Shown: in pieces, positions 45,631 to 56,783 of the stretch
Position numbering within the stretch: the first letter of the stretch is position 1
How the letters are laid out: the number at the start of each line of letters is the position of its first letter
Position numbers and translations under genes: made by a program
From: Ophiosphaerella korrae
Taxonomy: Eukaryota > Ascomycota > Dothideomycetes > Pleosporales > Phaeosphaeriaceae
NCBI GenBank assembly: GCA_028456385.1
Contig: JALNQF010000106.1
Location: 62,001-126,000 of the forward strand
Direction of reading: 5' to 3'
Length of the DNA: 64,000 bases
Notes under the pieces: model-generated
Databases searched by the model: none
The model's input: the letters and a program-made list of their open reading frames with translations, nothing else
Told to the model about the DNA's origin: nothing

Positions 45631-46905
45631 TCAGAATGGAGGAGGAGCCAAATCTAGCCCTTCAACATGGAGCTTGAACTGATCACTTCTTGAATAACTC
45701 CCTGCGACATCTATGTCCAGTCTACCCCTTTCACAGTCCTCAAAGTCAACTTCGATAGCCAACAAAGCGTCATCTACCTCCCACACGGGACCGGCTATAA
45801 CCTCGCCAAATGGAGATATGATGCAAGAACCGCCGCGGCAGACAAATTTATTCCCATCCGTTGGCAAAGATTGCGATTTTGTAGTAGGGTCATAAAAAGG
45901 GTTGGCATTTTGTCTACTGCCTACCTCGGTTGGAAGAGGTGATGTATCGATGGCGGAAGTATCGCCATTGGGCTGTTGTGGACTGCCTTCGTTTTGTGAT
46001 TCGAGGATGGGTAGGCAGATTTCATGACCTTCCTCAGTTTTGCAGAAAGTGCTTCTCCTTCGCTCACGGGGTCTGTGTTGTGTCTTTTGGACTCCGACAT
46101 GCGTTGCTGTCCCATTTACTTGTTTGTTACCATTAGAGATCCAGTCTGGTAGATCCTTCTTTCTCTGGCACTGATTTGAGCTAACAACGACGCATCGGCC
46201 TTCGCATGCAATCGTTCGCATCAACGGCTCCCATGTATCTCTGGCGTCTGCTGTGGGTGCAAACCACAAGTTGACGTTCTGACTGTACAGACTCTGTCTA
46301 AGTAGTGGCATGTAGTTCTCCCAGCAAATTGCAGACGCCATGGTCAATCGAACGCCTTTGATCTCGGTCGTGACAGCACGTAGTGTTGATGCAGACCCCT
46401 GGCCCCAGATCAAGCGTTCGGAGCCGGTTGGCATAACTTTGCGCCTCTTCCCCAATACGCCAAACTTGGGGCAGACGTAGACAACGCCACAGTATAATGT
46501 CCCAGCACACCTTTCGACCAACCCAGTCACGACGAAAACACCAGTCTCTCGAGCAATTCGTTCCAGCTCCTCGCGTACACCATCTCCACGGTATTTCTTC
46601 CCTCTTGCAATTTCCAGTTTCTTATCTACCCAATCTTGACCCGCACCAGCTGGTGTATCGCCCAAGTCCACGGCATCGTGGAAGTAGTGGAGGAACTGTT
46701 CACGACCTTCCGGGGAGCGGGCGCCGACAGTCGAGCCAAAGTTGCACGTACGCGGGTAGCCGCCAAGATAAGCTTCAGGAAAGAGTAAAAGGTCTATTCC
46801 TTGCGAGGCTGCGTGCTTGGTGGTTGCCTCGAGTGCGTGAAGCGTTTGGTCCATCGTCGAGAGGGTACGCGATTGTGCAGAGCCGAGCTTGAGTTTCTGA
46901 GGCAT
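45631..46905 (-). CDS. Nitrilase-family C-N hydrolase
   Basis: A single exon of 424 residues from ATG 46905; the frame is open further upstream but has no usable ATG. The catalytic triad is visible: Glu44 in LLLFPEAYLGGYPR, Lys156 in RRKVMPTGSERLIW, and Cys194 in SAICWENYMPLLR. PEAYxGGYP and ICWENYMPL are typical of true nitrilases (R-CN to acid plus ammonia) rather than amidases. Family length is about 320-360. The extra length is an insert of roughly 85 mostly disordered residues (about 265-350: QHRPRERRRS, QNEGSPQQPNGD) before the core resumes at FVCRGGSCIISPFGEVIAGP. The insert's effect is unknown. Neighbours are a downstream ACS-type carrier and an upstream PTH11-like gene on the same strand. 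Confidence 0.93.
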   Translation of the reverse strand: MPQKLKLGSAQSRTLSTMDQTLHALEATTKHAASQGIDLLLFPEAYLGGYPRTCNFGSTVGARSPEGREQFLHYFHDAVDLGDTPAGAGQDWVDKKLEIARGKKYRGDGVREELERIARETGVFVVTGLVERCAGTLYCGVVYVCPKFGVLGKRRKVMPTGSERLIWGQGSASTLRAVTTEIKGVRLTMASAICWENYMPLLRQSLYSQNVNLWFAPTADARDTWEPLMRTIACEGRCVVVSSNQCQRKKDLPDWISNGNKQVNGTATHVGVQKTQHRPRERRRSTFCKTEEGHEICLPILESQNEGSPQQPNGDTSAIDTSPLPTEVGSRQNANPFYDPTTKSQSLPTDGNKFVCRGGSCIISPFGEVIAGPVWEVDDALLAIEVDFEDCERGRLDIDVAGSYSRSDQFKLHVEGLDLAPPPF

Positions 46906-47541
46906 TGTGCGTCGAAAACCCTGATAACGTTTATACTGAATAAAAGACAATGTTAGAAAAATGTTACCTGCACATTCAGACACGACTTCAAGGTCAATGG
47001 ATGGCAAAATTAGTTGTGGTTACACTTTGATTCTTTTCCCTAGCTACCTAGGTGCATCTCGTCAGCTTCCCCGCTCACCCCACTGCCGAAGTTCCAGAAC
47101 TAGCATGCGTTGGGGTCGTGTCCGAACTTCTTTCCGAACACAACATTCATAGACTGGCATGGCCACAAAATTGTGAACGAGAAATGGAGAGCTTTGGTCC
47201 ATATCGAATATAAAACGACTTCGTCCATAGAGGGTGTGTGGTGGTTTTGTTGTCACTGTATTCATCAATTAGATACAGCCTTGGCAAGAGTGTGTCCTAA
47301 CCACGTTAGTTGGGATTGTACATAATTAATTATGTTCCTCTAGAACGCCTAATCTGGCTTCCCACGTGGCGTTTATTCCTCGCCTGTGCCCTAGGACACT
47401 CGGAGTCTTGTGTCGCGATGTAAAATCGAACGGGGCGATTCTCGTATACGTGCACAAGTGGTAGTCTCTACGAGAATGTGTCACTCCTAGGGTTACTGAT
47501 GATCAGAAAAAACAGTCGTATTGCTGTTGAAAATTATTTCC
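46906..47541. other. Intergenic stretch upstream of the nitrilase gene
   Basis: Contains the nitrilase promoter and the 3' flank of the seven-helix gene. No coding frame is recognised. Confidence 0.5.
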
Positions 47542-48973
47542 TTAGCCAATCTTTAGCCCACGCTCTAAACCCAATTCACTTCTTGAGTCCTTCCGACTGC
47601 TCGGCTTAAACGTAACACACACTGCCCGACAGCCCTGAATCCAATCATCAGTTGTGTCCGCTACTGGTAACGCTGTTAGATTATTCGTGCTAGCGAAGCT
47701 TCTCTGACTCGAATCATCTCTCTCGTCTATTTGAATATCGAGACCCTGGCTAACTTTGATGCCAGCTAAAGGGATCTCATTGGGTACACCTGATCGGTCC
47801 ACACGTGACACACTTACTGAATGGCCCGATTGTAGAAGCGCGGGCCTGTTATCCGATCGTGATTTTTGTAACGGCGTAACGTTGGTGTTGTAGCTACCAC
47901 TGGTAGATGTCGTAAAGTAGCGAAGGAAGAAAACCTTCAATGCCGGTGCAGAGGCGCAAATTACACCAAAATCTGCTTCAAGAGCAGTCCAAATCCAGCC
48001 ATAATAGGCATACCAGGTGATGTCGTACGTGGCTTGGGTGAGTTAGCGCGCACGATTCCCTAGGATTGAAAACTGAACTTACAATAGTACACATATGTCG
48101 CGTAGTAGGCCCTCAAGATACCACAGACGCAAGTGATCAGCCCGATAGCAAAGATACCACATAAGGCTAATTTCTGTCTTCGGGGCAGTTTGAGCTTCCA
48201 GATTAAGACTACTGGCAGTAGGCATATGACAAGATCTTGTACAGTACCAATAATGGCACATGCAACGATGATTGCACCCTCATCTCGACATGTTAGATTG
48301 TTTTTAAACCTCCATGCAATGTCAAAGAGGTGGAAGAATCCTTCAACGGGAGTGCAAGTGAAAATAATCAGGAATGAGAATAGTATCCAGTAGAGAAAGC
48401 AAGACGCGATGGAGATCCACACCGCGTAGAGGAAGACGTTTTTCAAAGATCCTGTCATGCGACGGTAGAAAAAGAGGATGGAAACTTTGATGAGAGTTGT
48501 TGAAGCCAGGTAGTGAAGTTCGATGGCCATCGCAAGCTAAGGGGTCAGCATGGTATGATCCATAATGGAGTGCGATCTTACCTCTCGACTCGTGATATGT
48601 GTGGCTTCAGTCTGGTCCCAGGCGTGCCATTGGAAACCATAAATCCTAATAGCTTTGAACTGTTAGCAAAAACACGAATAATTAGAGGACTAGACGTACC
48701 TAGGAAAGCACAAACTGTCAAACCAATTGTTGGCACCATGGCAAAGCACATTAGTAGGTCATCTAATCCTGCGTTCTTTGCTACCACAAGTCGTGCCCAC
48801 ATTCTTGCAATGAATATGAGGAGTGTGATGCCCAGCAACACAAACAATACAATCGGGCCCTCCCATCCTCGTTCTTCTGGATCATGATAATTGGGTCTCG
48901 GCCAGGATAACAATACTTCTGGAGGGGGATGAAGGCCACCATCACGGGCGATGAGACCCGCAGCGTTAGCCAT
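47542..48973 (-). CDS. PTH11-like seven-helix membrane protein (fungal rhodopsin-type domain)
   Basis: Four exons: 48973-48700, 48652-48582, 48536-48083 and 48032-47542; 429 residues. Introns of 47, 45 and 50 bp close in frame. Seven hydrophobic segments are visible, among them VLFVLLGITLLIFIARMWAR, LASTTLIKVSILFFYRRM, VFLYAVWISIASCFLYWILF, ACAIIGTVQDLVICLLPVVL and LALCGIFAIGLITCVCGILR. Family marks are GLDDLLMCFA after helix 1, SILFFYRRM, DLVICLLPV, and the last-loop motif TYDITWYAYYGWIWTALEAD. There is no CFEM domain. The tail of about 135 residues is Ser/Asp/Arg-rich. Such proteins sit in the plasma membrane, and a few (PTH11) act in surface sensing. The ligand is unknown. Confidence 0.9.
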
Positions 48974-51900
48974 CACGAGTATCTGTTGACGCAGGAGATT
49001 CGAGGTATTAATTAAGTTTCAGGACAAACAAAGAATATCGAGGAATGAACACAGGCAATGCAGGTCCTCGGGCATAAAGCTAAACCTGGACTCAAGACCG
49101 AGTCAACTACTCTCGTGAATTCCCTTACGGAAGGCAAGTGGGTCAATTATTTTCTGCACGGTTGTCGAATTCAAACGCGAAGTGGAGTGATACACGCCAC
49201 AGACACTGACAGGTTCGGCTCATGCACCAGTGCTGACAGCATCAAGAATGCCTGCAACACGTGTCTGTAGGGCCTGGACTTGTATCACATTCTCTGTCCC
49301 GACAGGCCACATGGACGATCACTGACAAAGTGATGCGCAGCAGCAACTCGGCACTTCACTGATTTTTCCCACTTTAGGGTTAGCTATTTTGTGACCAACT
49401 CCTTTCGCACACATCTGCGGCAAAATGCGGCCTGGATTGCCTCTCCAGCAGCAGGCTGCGAGAACGATACAAAGTTTCCGGTGTCCCTAAACTTTATGAG
49501 CAGCAATCTACGGTAGGCTTAGCCTAGTTCACCTGACTTTGGCAAGATTGCCGACAGTAGGTTGGTCAATACGAATCTTCAAGAAGTTGGTTTAGCGAGA
49601 ATAGAAGGAGGCGCAAAATCGTGCAGTGCTCTGCGATGAAGCCGTCTAGACAAAGCCGGCTCAGACGAGCCAGAACGCAAAACCCGATTGTGGTTTTGCG
49701 GAAATGTTCCACATAGTAGGTATGTTATTTCCTATGGCGCAGAGACATCATGCACCCATTACTAGCCTGACTCAAGCTGCTCAACAATTACTTCAGTGGG
49801 TGGTGCGAGGCTACCCTTACCTTGCGCCTGTTAGTGTTGGACTGAATTATGATGTGCTTGATGCTTGGGTCGATCATAGACAATGTTCAGAATGATCGTC
49901 GTTTCTATCGGCCCTTTAGTGCCTGCAGCACCAATGCAGTATTTTGTAGCCTAAGCTAAGACTCTGAACTTTCTGAGTCTCGGCATGCTGCAGTTGCCAA
50001 ACTCTTCGTGATGAGATCAGAGGCAATAGGCAAAAGGGGCGGGTGAGAAGTGGAGATGTTTCGCGGTAAGGTCGGCATACCTGGCCCTTAACATGCTTTG
50101 CTAAGATCGCAAAACTTTGCTCTCGCCTCATCGCGTTTGCTCCGGCCCCATCTGTCGTGTCTGGTAGAGTGATTGAGCCGATGATCACGCCCAGGTTTCC
50201 CTTGAACCTCAAAAGAAAGGGAGTCACAAGCGCAGAGGCTGTACGCTGGGCCGTTTGCAAGGAAGAAAGGCAGCACAGGGTGCAGTCAGACATGGACTGT
50301 CGTCAGTCACGTCTTGAGAAGTTAAGAGGTGGATATCCTAGTGGTCTTGGGAGTTTGGTGGGTTGTGGAAGCTGCTTCCACCTGCATGAACCCTAGCTCG
50401 CTGGATGCGGAATGTGGAGCCCGACCCGCACTTGCACGTGTCAAAGTATCACTCCTCAACAACCACACGCTGCCATGTTTGGATTTGAATACACCTCTGA
50501 CGTTTCTTCTAAGAGGCTGGGTGCAATCTCAGCTTAAGCCTTATGTCAGAACCTCTGTCACGGTATCACCCAAGAAATACATCATTTGTTCAGAGAACTA
50601 TTGCGCAATATAGCAAATTCTTCGATTTATACGTGTTCGACTTAGCTCGGGAGGCGTTCGATGATACATGAAGTGAGACCTATGCCAATGTACCGTAGAC
50701 AACAAAATTAGTTATATCATAAGCTCCGGGCGAGATAACCTATTTCTGACCCCTGATGAACTACGATGTTATGCGCCCAGAAGCATGGATGTGAACATAG
50801 CAATGTATCATATTCAGACGCAGACGAGCGTGCCACGTACTCATCTCTATCGTGATGATAACAAGCGCGCATCTAATTGATTCGGTATGTATTGCGATTA
50901 ATGTAGAGGTATGCTCCACAGTCCCTACCGCTTCGTCGATAATGAGGGAGGCTCAACTCTTAGACAGAGCATCTGCGGCCCCAGGTTTGTACAAGTTAGC
51001 CATGTAGATCAATAGAATTCGATGTCCGACGGGAAATCACTAATACTACGGTTCTCTTCAATATGAATCAAACATTTTAGTTCTAGGACATGTTATAATC
51101 GTTTAGTAGCCACGGAAAAACCAATACTATAAAGATTAGGTAAACCCTTCTTGCTGAATACTTCAATACGCGTTTGCTATTATCATTGTGCCGCGTATCA
51201 GCCAGCATAATTATCATACGGTCAGCCTTTCTCATCTGTTTGGTGTTTTATGTTAGACGAATAGTTTTCCACATGAATTATACATGAAAAATGAGCCACT
51301 AATGTACAGCTATTGAAATTATCTCAAACGGCTTCAATCTTGGAAAATCACATAAAGTATCGAGTACTGATCTCAAGGATACATTTTGATACAATATCAG
51401 CAAATAGTGTATGCTAAACACTTCGATGGCAGAAACAAAAGTCACCGAAATAATGGCCCTGCTTTCTACCCTTATTGAGCTTAAAGTCGGATAGCTGCGT
51501 AATATTGGCGACCTTCACGGATTCAAAGTGCAATAATATTGACCTAGTAACGAACACCCACGAGAAACCGTCTCTATATTGTAAAAGTCATAAATTCAAC
51601 AAAAAAGCTAACCGATAACTAAAGTTAGATGCATTGTTTCCTGTAACTAGTGTTTATCAAGCATATGATATAGCAAGCTTAGAGATTGTCCTCAGTAGCG
51701 GAATTGTTCATGGATCAGTTTTCACAGCGTATTCTGAGTTTCCTTGCGTATCAGTGATTGCCAAGTAGGTATTTGCAGTGTGCAAATGGAACTGGAAAAC
51801 ATGGAGCTGGCCTGTGTAGCGAAGTATCTTGGCCTACTACAACAGGCTTAATTTTATGTATTGGGCTGCCGTTAGAAAAATTATAGCTTTTATGTTGATT

Positions 51901-52117
51901 TACGGTATGCTTTTAGTATGCTACTGACTCCATAAATAGGTCAGCCAGTTCTTGAGCGACATCGAGGCTAAACTAGAGATACCATGTGAGATAGACAAAT
52001 ATCTAGAAACCTGTCACAAGGAGGGACTTCGTGTTATGCCTTCGTAAACCAGAAAAAAATAAGTGCAGTAATAGTTGCTATCTAAAGTATACGGCTCAAT
52101 GAGATTGTTGACGCTGA
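48974..52117. other. Gene-free stretch of 3.1 kb, AT-rich in its right half
   Basis: No coding frame of family character on either strand. The left part (49.0-50.6 kb) has ordinary composition. From about 50.6 to 52.1 kb the sequence is AT-rich and TA-rich with dense stops in all frames. No inverted or long direct repeats were noticed. It separates the accessory genes from the biotin cluster and may be an eroded repeat. Confidence 0.5.
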
Positions 52118-54693
52118 TTATGATTCAAAATGATTTAACTCCTTGAAGCAGGCCGACTCGATGGTAGCAAGCTGTTGTGGCTTTGAAGTCATACTTGCCA
52201 TCAAATATATGACATTGCCTAATACTCTTGAATGGATTGAACTGCGGTTCAAGAGTGCATCGCGCAAGCCACCCGCTGCTGATGATGTGTATCCAGATCC
52301 AGACTTGTCGACCAAGGAAACAGCCAGAACTGAACCAAGAGCATTAACGTGTTCGACACTCTCGTGTCTCGAAAGCTGATGCACGAAGACTTGTGACCAC
52401 ATACTCCATAGATGGCTGAGGGAGTTTTCTTTGTTGCCATGCATCTCTTGCTTGGAAGATTGCCATTTGGTTCTGTATCCTGTCCACACACCGTCGGCCG
52501 TATTGAGCTCGCCCATGGTTTGTAGGCTAACATTCGCAATATGACAGCCGATAGGATGAGCCGTATAGCTATGGCCGTGCAGAAGTGCTTCAGACTTTTC
52601 GTCTCCCAAGAATGCCCCATAAATGGCATTGCTTGCGGCCGTGACAGAGAGTGGAAGCAGTCCACCTGTGAGCAGTTTCGCATGTACGCTGATATCAGGA
52701 TGCACGCCCAGATATGATGCTGAAGAGAAACGGCCTAGGCGGTATAGACCAGTGAAGACTTCGTCGAACATGACTGGCAGACCAGTCCACGCTTCTGGGT
52801 TGGTTTTCGGCACGGGCACGATAGCAGTCGTCGTTGAGAAGTTGTATCGACGTACAACCCGAACAAGACTTTGCTGAAATAATGGATCAACAAAAATCAT
52901 TCCACCAGCTCCCAATATTACAGGTTCCATAACTAATGCACCAAACTTCTTACCTTGCTCTTTGACCAGTCTGTCTAATGTCTTCTCGATGTACTCTTCG
53001 TATCGCGGCGAAGTGCTTCTCTGATCAAGATCAAATATGTCATCCATGCTATCAAAGAGCTGTTCCGAACCAAAATCGTTTTCCATGTCTTTTGGTGGCT
53101 CTATGACCCATCGACCCTTCTTCAGTTTGAATGTTGGATAGTCAAACCAGTATCCACGACCTCGGTACCAATCCACCTTTTCATTGAAAATACACGGTTC
53201 AGAGGCATCCATGGCACCAATCGTGTCTCCATGATAAGAGCCTTTGAGGCCAAGTACTCCAATTTCTTCACGTGCGCCATCCCACCCATATCGCTTACAA
53301 GACGCTCGGAGTGCCATCTTGATGCCGACTTCCGTTGCTGTACTTCCATTGTCGGTATAAAAGATCTTTTGAAGTCGAGGATTATCTAATCCTTTCAGTA
53401 TGCGCTCAGCAAGTGTTATTGCAGGCTCATGGGTTGCTCCTGCGAACATGACGTGTCCGTAACGGCCAGCAGCGTAGGCTGCCTGCAGCGCTAACTTTGG
53501 GTTACCATGACCAAGTCCCTAAAGTCCACATTAGACATTATAAAAAGATTATCGCCAAAAGAAAAAGAAATACTGACCTGGGTCCACCACGATGCAGATC
53601 CGTCAAATGCTGGATGGAGAATGGGTGAAACACCCTGTATCCCTTTCAAGTTGGACAGGGACGCATCAGTATGTTTGACCTGGAAATGGTCGTCATATGC
53701 CGAATCAAAAACCAGGATATCATCCGCATCTTTTATGTGCTTGTGCTGTGTGAATGGATGCCATATCGATTCTTTTGTTCGCAACGCCATGCTCTTGATA
53801 GTTTCTAGTCGCTTAGTATGCGCTGTGATAAGTCTGCTAGCAATCTGATGCAGCTCCCCGCCTAGACTAGTAGACTGGTAATACGAAGACATTCTACGGA
53901 GCTCCTCCTTTCCATCGATGCCCTCCAGTTCGGGGAGCCATGGTACAGTGAGGGCTGATATTCCCATGTCTCCAAAATATCCTTTTAGGTAGGCAGCATT
54001 TTCATACATGCCTTTATCGTCGAAGCATATTACTGTATCAATGTCATAGCCTCTAGTGATTAGAGACTCTGCTGCCGAGATAGTGGACGCAATGCCACCC
54101 AGTCGGTGGTCGCCGACGAGAACAGCTGGTAGTCGCGTAGGTCGAAAAATATCAGCCTGAGGCGTTCCCGAAGGTCCAGGAGACAGTACACCACCTGCAG
54201 TCTCGACAATAGCTAGACCTGGATCACTGTTTTCAAATCCAACGCTGTCAGCTACCTTCTTCAAGTGGGCATAAAGGCTTTGTATGACTTCCTCATTGGT
54301 AGGCTTTGGCAAGTCAATATTTTAATAGCGAGACGATTGATGAACTGACTATCCTAGGCGCAGCCCGTGCGGCTATGTGTGGGCTAACAGGATCATTGAA
54401 CTGAAAAAGGGTGGAAACGTTCTGACCCGTGAACCTGCGGACATATCTGTATACCAATGAGCTTGTGTGTGTTCAAGTGCAGCGAATATTGAGCACCGAT
54501 GATCAGCTTCATCCGACGGCCCCGTCGAGACAGGCTTGATGTAGTCTACCTTCCATCTTGTTCTGCCTGGGCGCCGAGCGAAGTGTGCCCCAAGCAGCGT
54601 GGAGAATACCGTCTTGCCAACGCCAGTGTTCGCACCGTAAATTTGCACTGCGATGAGGTTTTCCCACAATGCCGTCGGCACTCCCGACATCAT
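52118..54693 (-). CDS. bioDA: Bifunctional dethiobiotin synthetase / DAPA aminotransferase
   Basis: Four exons: 54693-54497, 54446-54350, 54303-53578 and 53518-52118; 806 residues. The N-terminal third is dethiobiotin synthetase: P-loop GANTGVGKT (residues 20-28), YIKPVSTGP with the catalytic Lys, LFQFNDPVSPHIAARAA, and ETAGGVLSPGPSG at about 132. The rest is the PLP-dependent DAPA aminotransferase: WHPFTQH, SWWTQ/GLGHGNP, GSYHGDTIGAMDAS, VMFDEVFTGLYRLGR and the PLP lysine Lys621 in HAKLLTGGLLPLS. It performs KAPA to DAPA to dethiobiotin. The fused gene is the usual eukaryotic form. The exon 1-2 join (DEADH/RYVRRFTGQN) uses a weak GTGCTC donor and exon 2-3 a GTCAGT donor, chosen because they restore family sequence. 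Confidence 0.93.
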
Positions 54694-55281
54694 TCAAGCT
54701 GGAGATAGGTGTCTGATTTGTTCACGAACCTTTTTGATTTGTGTAACCGTGATAGCGAGCAATGTGGGGGTGGACGTGACCCCAGTCGGCGCTATCGGTC
54801 TCTCCCAACATCCACGGCCCTTTCCACTGCACCGTGCGCGATCCAGGCCAACAACGAAATGTTTTTATCCTAACTAGCATACTTTGTGCACAGTACATGT
54901 TGAATAGACCGACGTAGCTAGTCGAGATGAAGCAAATAACCAAGCTGATACGAGTTAGGGCGGGGTAACATTAGTTAGGTACTAGGGACAAGAGCAACAA
55001 CAATCAATGGCAGAGCCGGAAAGATCCATGTGTTCCTGCATCAGACTGCATGCATTCCGTGCTCAACAAGTCTCGGCCCCGATGTAAAGCGGCTACACAA
55101 GGCAATGTGTCGTTGTTGTGAGTCAACGCGTTCGTGCAGCCGCAATTGGTGTCAAACCTCAGGCGCGAATGCCTTGAGCACTGGCCAGTTCCCACCATCT
55201 TCCGAGCTGCAGAGAGCTTCAACAGGCCTCAAATGAGCAGATGATTTTTTTTTAGGTCTTCCTGAAGTTGCATTTTGTGTT
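54694..55281. promoter_or_regulatory. Shared promoter region of bioDA and bioF
   Basis: The 588-bp gap separates two opposed biotin-pathway start codons, so it should hold a bidirectional promoter and any biotin-responsive element. An eight-to-nine T run lies 30 bp before the bioF start. No operator motif could be identified. Confidence 0.6.
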
Positions 55282-56623
55282 ATGGAGGAAAAAAAAACTG
55301 GTCATGGAAGGTTAGAGGGAAAAATGGAAGACTTACTCGACCGTCGACGCGTCAACTCCACGCTTCGAACTCTTACCCTTCCCAAGCCGGAGCAGGTTGA
55401 TTTCTCGTCAAATGACTTTCTTTCTCTATCCAAAAATTCGAAATTGAGGTCCACATTCCTGGCCGAACTCCAGAAAAGAGAGCTAGGCCTTGCTAGTGGA
55501 GGCTCACGACTCCTCGATGGGAATTCCATATACGCGGAAAATTTGGAGCAAGAAATCGCATCTTTCCATAGCGCAAAAGCTGGGTTATTTTTTAATTCTG
55601 GGTTTGATGCGAACGCTGGCTTCTTCGCCTGCGTGCCTCAGCCTGGCGATGTTGTGGTATACGATGAGCTAGTGCATGCCAGCGTCCATGATGGCATGCG
55701 CCTGAGCCGAGCTTCAAGCACAGTACCGTTCCCACACAACTCCGTAGACGGTCTTCGTGAGGTTCTGATAGAGCTTTCGCGCGGTGCCAAGGAAAAGCAA
55801 CAAGAAAACAGCAATGTTATTATAGCTGTTGAAGCTATTTACAGCATGGATGGCGATGTGGCACCATTGAAAGAGATTGTTGACCTTGTACAAGAACTAC
55901 TCGGTGATGGCAAGGGTCATATCGTCGTGGATGAGGCACATGCAACAGGGGTGTTGGGATCGCAAGGCAGAGGACTTGTGTGTGAACTTCAGCTGGAAAA
56001 CCACATTTTCGCACGATTACACACATTCGGAAAATCGTTGGCTGGTAACGGAGGTAAGTTCAAAGCCGAATGAAATCCATAACTTTGCTGTGGCTCACAT
56101 TTAGACAGCCATAATCCTTGGTTCTCATGTCCTCCGACAATACCTCATCAATTACGCCCGATCTTTGATATACACCACTTTCCTTTCATATCCATCCCTA
56201 GCTCTTATTCGCTCTTCTTACAGTATGGTATGGTCTGGGGGAACAATGGCATTACAGGATCATTTACATAGCCTGACACATGGCTTATACGATGCTTTGC
56301 AGCGCCTTCACACGACTTCGTCTGCTTCGCGGCAGCTTCTGAAAATCCCAAGCGCATGTCCGAAATCGCCGATTTTCTCAGTTCAGCTAGAACAACCGAA
56401 ACAATTAGCCAGATACCTCCAGGATCGAGGGATGATGGTCAGGGCTGTGGTACCACCTACAGTGCCACTGGGTACTCAAAGGATCAGAATATGTTTGCAT
56501 GCAGGTAACACCTTGGAACAGGTCAAGACATTAGTTCAAGCACTTTCTGAATGGTCGGAGGCAAGTATACAAACCAAGGACAACAAAATCGAGGGTAGAA
56601 CACTTCTAGAAGCCAGGCTCTAG
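55282..56623 (+). CDS. bioF: 8-amino-7-oxononanoate (KAPA) synthase
   Basis: Two exons, 55282-56053 and 56109-56623, with a 55-bp intron; 428 residues. Alpha-oxoamine synthase family, fold type I PLP enzyme that condenses pimeloyl-CoA with L-alanine. Visible marks are VDFSSNDFLSLSKNSKL, GSRLLDGNSIYAENLEQEIA, VVYDELVHASVHDGMRLSRA, IIAVEAIYSMDGDVAPL, HIVVDEAHATGVLG and the PLP lysine Lys251 in HTFGKSLAGNG. The join SLAGNG/AIILGSHVLRQY restores the family. The C-terminus ends Glu-Ala-Arg-Leu. Ala-Arg-Leu fits the peroxisomal PTS1 pattern, in line with reports that fungal KAPA synthase acts in peroxisomes, where beta-oxidation can supply pimeloyl-CoA. It is divergent from bioDA and convergent with bioB (160 bp between stops). 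Confidence 0.93.
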
Positions 56624-56783
56624 GTATACGTTTAGAGGTTGAACAGCTCTTCCTATAACCAAGAGTTACTCTAGTGCAGAAAACATTGCCTGCGCGTAAG
56701 ATTTGCAATTATAGATCACTTCAACTTCACCATAGCAATGAGATGAAAGGTGGTATTGTGCGGCGGGTAACTTATCGATTTCC

